Source of the DNA: Protopterus annectens
Taxonomy: Eukaryota > Chordata > Ceratodontiformes > Protopteridae
DNA: 64,000 nt
Reading direction: 5' to 3'
NCBI RefSeq assembly: GCF_019279795.1
Contig: NC_056745.1
Span: 1,489,886,295-1,489,950,294 of the forward strand
Shown here: piece after piece, positions 55,391 to 64,000 of the stretch
How positions within the stretch are numbered: position 1 is the stretch's first letter
Layout: every line of letters starts with the position of its first letter
Notes under the pieces: generated by a model
The model's database searches: none
The model's input: only the letters and a program-made list of their open reading frames with translations
What the model was told of the DNA's origin: nothing
Made by a program: the position numbers and the translations under genes

Positions 55391-57172
55391 ATGGCGTGTC
55401 AGCGTAATCCTGCATACTCTGCAGCAGAAGATGAGGAGATACACCAGAGCCTGGTGCGGGATTATGACAAACTGTTTTCACGCACCAGCCAGAATCATTG
55501 GCACGCATAATAGGACATATGTGCAGGTACGACTTCACTGCAGTGATTTAATCAGAAATGTCCATCAGCATGCGTCGGATATCCACAGGCAACAGGTTGC
55601 CACAGGAGGTGGCGTGGCCACACATCCTCCCCCTCACCAGACTGGAGGGGCTACTCCTAAGTGTTGTGGCTCCAGCCCCGGAACAGGAGCAGCAACAGCA
55701 ATACACCTGCATCATGATGGAGGCTGGATCCACACAGCAGCACGACATGGAGCATGCAGGTAATATGCCATATGTACACTTGACTGTTCTGTACACTGTT
55801 AGTTTATGCATGTGTATGGTGCGTCCGTGGTATGTAGCTGTCAACATAGTATGTAATTGTGCAGGTGTGATATTGCCAATATCAGCATCTGACGTGTGAA
55901 AGGCAACTGGTGTACTACTGCACTGTATCATATGCAGTATCAATGGCACAGTTGTGCCCACTGACATTAATCTCCTCATTTCTGCAGGTCCCTCCGGTGT
56001 TACAGCAAGGCAGCCCATCCATGCTGGTGAGTGTGTTTTAACAATACCTATAATAGTCCTGATAGTGCTAGTAATACTAGTGTAATTCAGTAGTGCTCTG
56101 TGTGTATACTGCGGGGTGTGCATGTGTGCCTGTGTCCACGTGTGCATGTGTGCATGTGTGCATGTGTGCGTGTGCCTGTGTCCATGTGTGCATGTGTGCA
56201 TGTGTGCCTGTGTCCACGTGTGCATGTGTGTATGTGTGCATGTGTGCATGTGTCCACGTGGGCATGTGTGCATGTGTACATGTGTCCATGTGTGCAAGTG
56301 CCCACGTGGGCATGTGTGCATGTGTGCCTGTGTTCACGTGTGCATGTGTGCACGTGTGCATGTGTGCATGTGTGCATGTGTGCCTATGTCCATGTGTGCA
56401 TGTGTGCATGTGTCCACGTGTGCATGTGTGCATGTGTGCATAAGTGCATCACTGGTAACATTGTGTAGACATTGTAAACTGTGTTTCCTGTCTTCCTCCC
56501 ACAGGTTCTGGTGCTGCTCTGGTGTCCTGCAGCAGGGAACCTAAATCTGGTGCCACAGGTACTGATAATGATGATATCTGTGTAATGGCACAGGAAGGTG
56601 TGTCAGGGTCCGTCATTGGTCAGCCAATTGACAGTACACAGCTGTCAACCCCATCATTGTGCACAGTCATCCTGCCAGTACATCCTATGTCATCATTGTC
56701 CCTAGGTGATGGACAGGAAACAGTGGGCATTGACCAGGGTAATGTGGTATCTGTGGCACATGCTTCCCCACACAGCAGCCATGGGCAGGGTCCTGCGATG
56801 GTACCACACAGACAGTTGCCCATGGGTTCTCGTGGGAGCATCCGTGGGCATACTGCCTCTGGCAGACGTGCCCAAAGAGGTCTGTCAACCTCAGCTATGT
56901 TTCAGGCTATCATGCAGGCACATTCGCGTATGGAAAGGTACACCAGACAGGGTCTGAGGGAGCTGAGAGCATGTCGCACAGCCATGACTGACAGTATGCG
57001 TGACATCGCGGATGCTATCCGTAATTTCACCGATGTCATAGACAGACATTGTGGGGACATATTACAGCAGTTCCACAACCACATGTCCATGAGCCAGGGC
57101 AATGGTGGGTGGTTGCGGCATCGACGTGGCCGTATGCCAGCAACAGCAGCAGCTGGCAGTCGGCGTGGATGA
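55391..57172 (+). pseudogene. Myb/SANT-like Harbinger accessory gene, copy 2
   Basis: First exon: MACQRNPAYSAAEDEEIHQS and LVRDYDKLFSRTSQNHW from the ATG at 55391, the start of a Myb/SANT-like domain (compare MYPOP-like and NAIF1-like proteins); stops follow at once. A later segment (about 55548-55759) keeps a DIHRQQVATGGG word, followed by phase-1 donor GTAATA at 55760. A small exon 55988-56026 (PSGVTARQPIHA) and a last exon 56505-57172 follow, with phases that fit. The last exon is open: GSGAALVSCSREPKSGATG, SMRDIADAIRNFTDVIDRHC, DILQQFHNHM, a helical C-terminus usual for this protein type. It is decayed in the DNA-binding half. No transposase is present. Confidence 0.55.
56105..56450. repeat. 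(TGTGCA)n-type minisatellite
   Basis: About 345 bases of TGTGCATGTGTGC and TGTCCACGTGTGC words. It lies in the intron-like gap between the last two exons of Myb-like copy 2. Alternating purine-pyrimidine throughout. Confidence 0.95.
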
Positions 57173-58865
57173 CAACAGGCCCGTGGATGCCCCCATAGTG
57201 CCAGCAGCAGCCCCAGCAATGCTGGGTCTGTGCTGTCATCAGAACGCCCCAGGAAACCACGTGCACGTGGCTCTGGACAGTCCCAACAGGGACCTGTGTC
57301 CAGTCAACACACTCCCGCTTCTGATGACAGTACCCAGTCTGGCTTAGTACCGGATATGGTCCATAGCACCCCTGCCAGGCACAGGTACCATGTCCATGCC
57401 CACAGACACTGATCTGTATGACCTGCCAGGTGCAGTCTGTGGCTGTCCACAAACTCCTGTATATGGCAGCTATGAGGTGGAACTGTGTGCGTGCATACAC
57501 ACATGTGAAATATTAACACCTAGGGCTACCACATACACGCACACACTGCACCAACAGTGCCCCACCCTGTACTGCTGTCCCTCACCAACACACATACACA
57601 CACATGTCAATTGGTGGTATCAGTGGCAGACTCAGGCATACATAATTCACACCCTGTGCATATGATGAAACTGTGCCACCTCCTGCAATCTCCAACATCA
57701 GTGCAGGAACAGGTAAACACGTTGCTGATGCACAGGGTGACTACATAGAAGTGTATTAGCAGTATCATGTTGGTAACAGTACAGTGTGCTGATATGACAG
57801 TGTGTATATCCCAGCATGCCTGATGCAGTAACCGTATGACTGTCCTGAATTGTTATCTACACCCATAGTACGTACCAAAGTGTAACAGCTGCACATTATT
57901 GCATACCGGTGGTAAGGATGTCAACAGATAGCTACATACATGGGTAGCACAGGGGGGAAGCTAATGCAAGTAGTGATACGCAATGATGGACATGTACAGT
58001 AATGGTGGCAAGTTGCCCACAACGACTATGCAATGTGGATGTTTGCGCATGTTGATATGTGTGCAGTACCAATGTAATCCAAATCACAATTAACTATGAC
58101 ATAATATCAGTTCTACCATGGACATCTGAGCTGTGCATTCCTGGGTACATGTTGATAGTGCCTACATATTTGCACTGTTACCTACTGTTAGTGTTACCCC
58201 TTCTTTGTTGTACAATGGACTACTTCCAGCCCTGCTTACTGTAACTTTATTTGCATGCATGTTCGCTTGGGGTTCCCTGGAACACTGCTTCCACCTGCAA
58301 TGCAGAGTTACAGTGCTTCTGTGGACTCCTAGTGACATCTGCATAGCGTACTATACGTATGTCAAGTTTACACATGACAGAACATCACTGTCTGTCCTGT
58401 TTGCATGTACGTTGCATGTGACACATTGCACATGTCTTACCTGGCATTTACCCATGTGTGCAGTCATATATGCCAGTGCTATGAAATCAGTAGCAGTACA
58501 CCCACACATACACACCTTCAGTATGTTGTTCCCCATTGGCCCTATGTGTTGGTAATCACCATGGCAATCACACTACTATGGTAGCATGTGCAAAGGTAAC
58601 CTGTGAATCACCTCTATGGTCCAGTTGTGGTTTATGTGAGTTATGTGGCAATGTCACAGCTGCCACATGTATGTAGTCAACTGTCACCCCTGGCCAGGAA
58701 CGTACAACACATGTGTGGAATGCCGCCACATAGCCAATCTGGGGACTTAGCACTCTGAACCCAGTAATGCCATACCCTGTCAGGTGGCATGACATACTAC
58801 AGTGACTACAATACCAGTCTAACATAGACCCGCACTGACAGCAATCTGAACACACTGGAGCATAC
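57173..58865. other. No gene recognised
   Basis: CA/TG-rich, low in A-runs. Open frames exist on both strands but none has recognisable domain content. Confidence 0.4.
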
Positions 58866-58869
58866 TTGG

Positions 58870-60185
58870 AGACTCAGAATAGCATCCTGCCTGAGCATCA
58901 CACACCTTCGCAGCTGGCACACAGGCATATGTTACGTCGGAACAGAGCACATGCCACACATGGCACACACATCCCGTGTGCCACACACTCACAGCCTGTA
59001 GGGCTACACAACACACCTGCTACAGATGTGTCAGGTACATCTCTTGGCCGCTGCAGTGGGGTCCCGCTCAACAGGCTGTACATGGTGAAGGTCACAGTGA
59101 TACACCTGTGGAGCACTATGGTCCACCACAAAGCACATGCATACAGGTCAGTCAAAGGCATGGACACATATGACTCAGTCATTGACCATGCCACTATGGA
59201 TGACCTGAGACATACCTCCCTGGACTACATGATAGGGAACATAGAAGGGATCTCTCAGCATGTGGCATGGGCCAGTATGAGCCTGATCTTGGTTGCCATC
59301 ATACCCTCACCAGGTATGCTGCCACTATATGTAGGAAGGGTGTTCTATGTCTACATTCTGCTCAATCTCCAATGTCATTCATAGGGTATCCACTGGCTGT
59401 CAATGTGTGCTTACATGCTAGGGAAGCCACAATGATTTGCGAGGGGCAGCTTGCACGTGACACCCATGGGCCATTGTATATTGGTGAAGCCCCTTGATAC
59501 ACACATAGTGCCTTTTGCTTCAGGACATGGATTACATAGCCACCTCCGCGGGTATCACACAGGATAGGATACTAACAGTGTTGCTACACAACACCAGCAG
59601 TGTACACCGCAAGATGCATGCACTGGACACTGTCCTCAGCATGGTGAACTGCAATGTCTGTGCAGTACCAGAGTCCTGATTCATGTCTCACAGGTGCAAC
59701 CCATCACTGCCAGGTTATACCTCATACCATGCCTGTCGTCCCCTACACATGTAACACACACATGGACAGGGGGGTGGTATCCCAAGGCACCACAGATACA
59801 CACACCTCCAGGTTGTTGGCACAGCACAAAGCATCAGGGCCTATTCATGTGCAGCTAACAGTGTGTTGGACTGCCTTCTGGTTCATAGCCTGGCACACAC
59901 AGCCCTCCCATACACAGAAAACCCATCTATCCTCCATAACAACACTGGCAATATGACAGTCTCAAGAAATGTCTTTATATGGCTGGACTGCATCCAGCCA
60001 AACATTGTGCGTGAGCATTACTGTAGCTACAACACACTAGCTGAAAGGTTACCAGCATGTGATCACTGAATTGCAGTGGAATAACATGTTACCACTCCCA
60101 CAACAGGTGGGAACATGCAGCACCTTTTCATCAACTACATGTAGACTATATGGCCCAGACCAGATGTGTATCCCCTGCTGTAGGT
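58870..60185 (+). mobile_element. CR1-like relic, ORF1 end and endonuclease, altered composition
   Basis: YDSVIDHATMDDLRHTSLDY matches the ORF1 esterase region of the 23 kb copy (there VIVHAGVNDLRRTSLDY), with the G-x-N-D block lost. Endonuclease words follow: a LHNTSSVHRKMHA-like start, SRLLAQHKASGPIHVQLTVC, QPNIVREHYCSYNTLAERL. It breaks off near 60185 in the middle of the endonuclease. About 300 bases upstream of 59160 may be further ORF1. Many sites where sister copies have AA read CA, AC or another base. Confidence 0.65.
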
Positions 60186-60419
60186 ATTTTACCATATACA
60201 ACCCACACTGTATAGACACATACTGCATGCGGACCCTGCACAGTAAGACACAGTCATATTGTTATGCATTGTGAATACCATTTATCCACTCGAGGCACGT
60301 GTCAGACATGGTAACTACTGCAGGTCACAGGTATTTATGTGTATGTGTCACACACATACATCATGTGTGCATTGCCATTGCTGGTTTAGGCAATGGCATG
60401 CATTGTTATGCACAAAGAC

Positions 60420-61896
60420 CCACACAAGGTCATATTGTGTGACACAGCCACATGTGGCAGTTGTGGGTTTCCAAAACATACCTATCTGTGCTCTGACAAT
60501 GGTAATAGACCCAGTAGCGGAGCGCACTATTGGCATTACTGGCCAAGTAGCCCTGTTTGGCTGTGCTGATAGTGTGGTGACATCCCCTGTGTTTACTGGG
60601 GGAATATGCAGCATCTGGTGTTTTGTAGTAATTGCCAAATGGAGCTGTTCTCTCACACTTGCAATTACACACACCCTACTACCCCCACACACACTTGCCA
60701 TTTGCAGGATTCATACCCCTACCTAACTATGTCATGACACGTGAGAGAGACGCATTAGTGAAGCACACTATTCGGATTACTAGGAGGTTCCTCTTCTCTG
60801 GCTGTACTTATAGGGTGCTGACATCATCAGTGTTTGGAAAGAGTAATGTGCATCATGTAGTGTGATCTCCTGATTGTCAAAAAGCACATGTTTTTCATAC
60901 AGAATTGCACACACACAAATTCCCCACATCCTTGCCATTTGCAGGTTTCAAACTCCTACCTAACTATGTTATGACACTTGAGAGAGACGCATTAGCAGAG
61001 TGCGCTATTCAGATTACTGGGAGGTGCCCCTTCTCCAGCTGTATGTATAGGGTGCTGACATCATCAGTGTTTGGAAAGGGTAATGTGCATCATGTAGTGT
61101 GATCTCCTGATTGCAAAAAAGCACATGTCTTTCATACAGAATTGCACACACACAAACTCCCCACATCCAAACACACACACTTGCCATTTGCAGGTTTCAA
61201 ACTCCTACCTAACTATGTTATGACACTTAAGAGAGACGCATTATCAGAGTGCGCTATTTGAATTACTGGGAGGTTTCCCTTCTCCTGCTGTACTTATAGG
61301 GTGCTGACATCATTCATGCTTAGATAGGGGAATGTGCATCCTGTAGAGTGCTTTCACAGTTGCCAAAAGGGACATCTCCCTCACACAGACTTACACACAC
61401 ACTAACCTCTCTCCACACACACTGGGCAGTTGCAGGATTCAAACTCCTACCTAACTATGTTATGACACTCATGACAGATGCATTAGCAGAGTGCACTATT
61501 CGCATTACTGGGAGGGTTCCCTTCTCCTGCTGTACTTATAGGGTGCTGACATCATCAGTGCCTAGATAGGGGAATGTGCATCCTGTAGAGTGTTTTCACA
61601 GTTGCCAAAAGGGACATCTCCCTCACACAGACTTGCACACACACTAACCCCCCTCCACACACACTGGGCAGTTGCAAGATTCAAACCCATACCTAACTAT
61701 GTTATGACACTTGTGACAGACGCATTAGCTGAGCGCACTATTCTCATTACTGGGAGGGTTCCCTTCTCCTGCTGTACTTTTAGGGTGCTTACATCATCAG
61801 TGCCTAGATAGGGGAATGTGCATCCTGTAGAGTGTTTTCACAGTTGCCAAAAGGGACATCTCCCTCACACAGACTTGCACACACATCAACCCTGCT

Positions 61897-61943
<47 letters not shown>

Positions 61944-62080
61944 AGCATTTGCATAGTTCGAACTCCTACCTACCTATATTATGACACTTGAGGGAGACGC
62001 ATTAGCAGAGCGCGCTAACCGAATTACTGGGCATCTGGTCTGCACCTGCAGTATTTATAGGGTGCTGACATCTTTATTTC
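60420..62080 (-). repeat. Tandem array of seven tRNA-like (SINE-type) units, about 240 bp each
   Basis: The marker word ATTAGCAGAGCGCACTATT recurs near 60514, 60754, 60991, 61240, 61482, 61723 and 62001, so the period is 237-249 bases and 278 for the last, which has a (CA)n insert at 61902-61940. On the - strand each unit reads TTCGGTTAGCGCGCTCTGCT (best in the last unit), like a tRNA D-arm, and later AGGAGTTCGAACTATGC or AGGAGTTTGAATCCTGC, a good B box. The outer part is CA-rich. The first unit is the most diverged. Confidence 0.75.
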
Positions 62081-62164
62081 TACAGAGGTATGTACATCTA
62101 GTACTACCTGTCAGGTGGGGGATAGCGTATATATGCATTTGCAGCCACCTATGTCAGGGTCAGA

Positions 62165-63268
62165 TATGCACATCGCACTGGCAAGTTATGTTCTATACCA
62201 TGCTTCATGACCACAGAACCTGTAACACACAACACAACCAGTCCAGAACACCACTCCCACATCCAGGACACACACTTTGCTTCCCTGGGAACAGTGCCGG
62301 GATATGCAGGTGTTCACATACACCATTCCAGTTGTTAACATCAGGTACAGGCATATTGTGTGTGGGAACTACTCAGGCCTCTACCACTTTACCCTACAGC
62401 CACTACAATTTGTGGGTCCATGTGCTATGGCAGAACCACTTACCACAGCCACATGGGGGAATACATATTGCACCTGTCCATCTGCAACATGGGTACTCAC
62501 TGTTCCACACCAGAGGTAGACCACCATTGTTGATATCTGACCATACCCACCTTTCCCTAGACATCCATATCCCATCCCCACCCCCAGGCAAGGTTGTCAC
62601 TGCAAACAAACTGTATTTAGCACAAACAGACTCTACACTTGTGAAGACTGGGGTGGACGACTTCAAAGGACCCATGCTGGGGGACTATACTGGCCACTCT
62701 GCATAATCCTTGACAATTGCATTCTATGAGCATATGTAAGGTTTGCATTGATCATGCTATCCCACATATACCCATGACTGCTCCACAACAAGACACCTGT
62801 CAGGTGTACACCAGCCATATATGAGCCGTCCAACAGACAAAGTGAGCTAATACATTGCAGAGCTGTAGCCCACAGAGGGAGGACATCTGTGAACAGTACT
62901 AGCACGACACTTCATTCCCACATAATCATCACAACACAGTGTTGACAGTGGAATTGTCCAGACAATGCAGATAGGGCTCCCCTCAGTCTGTTATTGATGC
63001 CCACTTACTGTTAGAGGTCCTCAGCAACCCTCTTCCAGCACACACCAACAACATGGCTGTGGCTTAGCACATTCAAACCCTGGGATCTCCACTGCGCCCC
63101 TGCTTGACAGAGGCACAGCTCACTAGCCTCACACATTACCTTATGTGACCTACTTTACAGTGGCACAGTAGCCTACTGTACTGGGGATGCAGATGCCAAG
63201 CACACTCTGGCTAAGCTGTCATTCCCTAGGGCAACAAGCCTAGTATTGACCTCTACACCCATATGTTC
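62165..63268 (+). mobile_element. CR1-like relic with 3' end, altered composition
   Basis: Starts in the endonuclease (GCAAGTTATGTTCTATACCA parallels the PGYTSYHAF codons). It continues with SVFHTRG-type decay, SDHTHLSLDIHIPSPPPGKV, the linker, then, after a deletion near 62960-63070, the 3' end (LLDRGTAH-like, TTTACAGTGGCACAGTAGCC, ACACTCTGGCTAAGCT). The 3' UTR variant matches the 22.97-26.34 kb copy. Its A-runs are broken up relative to that copy. Confidence 0.7.
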
Positions 63269-64000
63269 AATTGTCAGATGCACAATATTTGTTGTGCTGT
63301 TAGACTGTTTGCAGGTCTTTATTGCCATAACATTCCCTGTTCCTATGAACAACTTGTGTATCTGTGGAAGATGTTTGAATATGAGGGTGATCCACTATAT
63401 CACTTATGTCTCTGTAGTCATTTACTGTGTGCACTGGGCAGATTGCTATGTTGTGGTTGGTTCCTGGAATGACACGTACAAATACCAGATATGTGTGGCC
63501 AACTGCTAAATGGAGATATGGCCTAAGTGTGTGAGCATGCCCAGTTCAGCCTTTCCATGGCATGTTGTCTGACATATGCCTCATTTATCAAAGTGTGCGA
63601 GCATGCCAAGTGTGAGCTTTCCATATGTTGAACTCTGAAGTCCACCACATATTTGGGTGTGTGTGAACTTCAACAATATCTCACATTTATGGTTGTGTGT
63701 TGGGTGTCATGTTGTGTACTAACTAGCCAACTGCTTCGTGTCTGCCACAACAGGGATTATACTGTGCCTGCAGAGATTGCATGGGATACTTTGCATACAG
63801 TTGTCAACATCCTTTCATAATGACCTAACACTGCAGTACCGTATAGTGTACTGGTTCAGTACTTTCACTGTGGTGGACAGTATCCTTGGCTTTAGTCCTA
63901 TCACTGCTTGACATCTTCATAGTGAGCACAACAGACTGTGTAGGGGCCAGTTGTGCACATATGACCATGTTGCATTATGTTCAGATATGGACTACCTACA
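63269..64000. other. No gene recognised; possible transposon end
   Basis: Short open frames without domain content. GCCTCATTTATCAAAGTGTG at 63577-63596 resembles the ends of some Harbinger-like elements. GTGTGAGCATGCCCAGTTCA and GTGCGAGCATGCCAAGTGTG (63530, 63593) form a short local repeat around it. Confidence 0.35.

Noticed and set aside
56522-57172. The open 216-codon frame as an intact stand-alone gene
   Set aside because: It starts just after a splice acceptor and looks like the last exon of the Myb-like gene, whose first exon is broken.

Overview
The window is vertebrate nuclear DNA. It holds one recognisable host gene, and nearly everything else is made of transposons and tandem repeats. 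The host gene is sizzled (szl), a secreted frizzled-related protein that antagonises Tolloid/BMP1 proteases. It lies on the + strand in four coding exons (1-261, 4862-5031, 5732-5824, 14028-14335) with consistent splice phases and a poly(A) signal at 14452. Only the first few residues are missing, off the left edge. The presence of szl, with CR1-, L2- and RTE-type LINEs, a tRNA-headed SINE with an RTE-like tail, hAT- and Harbinger-like remains and very long (TG)n tracts, suggests a fish or amphibian. The species cannot be fixed from the sequence.

Layout. 0-14.5 kb: szl. Its introns carry LINE 3' ends, a SINE with a perfect 18-bp target duplication, a MITE-like family, hairpin repeats and several minisatellites; one of these is a 51-bp array in which every unit looks like a tiny exon. 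14.5-23 kb: no host gene, but hAT-like fragments, microsatellites (one (TG)n of about 370 bp, one (TA)n of about 180 bp), MITE copies and 32-60 bp tandem arrays. 23-39.4 kb: a run of CR1-like LINE copies in both orientations (about 22.97-26.34, 30.21-31.81, 32.63-35.47 and 35.48-39.38 kb), with minisatellites of 34 bp and 41 bp units between them. Several are nested in one another. 39.4-48.6 kb: decayed LINE pieces, a DNA element with long inverted repeats, a SINE, and a nearly complete RTE-type LINE inserted into an L2-like LINE with a 15-bp target duplication. 48.6-64 kb: two multi-exon Myb/SANT-like genes of the type carried by Harbinger transposons, both decayed; tRNA-like SINE heads; three strongly altered CR1-like relics; and an array of seven tRNA-like units of about 240 bp.

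The insertions give a relative time order. L2-like copies are older than the CR1-like and RTE copies that interrupt them, and CR1-like copies are interrupted by younger CR1-like copies and by the SINE. The SINE tail matches the RTE 3' end, which fits the usual arrangement of a SINE using its partner LINE's machinery. From about 52.6 kb to the right edge the DNA has an unusual composition: A-runs are broken up and CA/TG steps are common. LINE copies there differ from those on the left in a patterned way. I found no CRISPR array, rRNA gene, LTR element or convincing second host gene.
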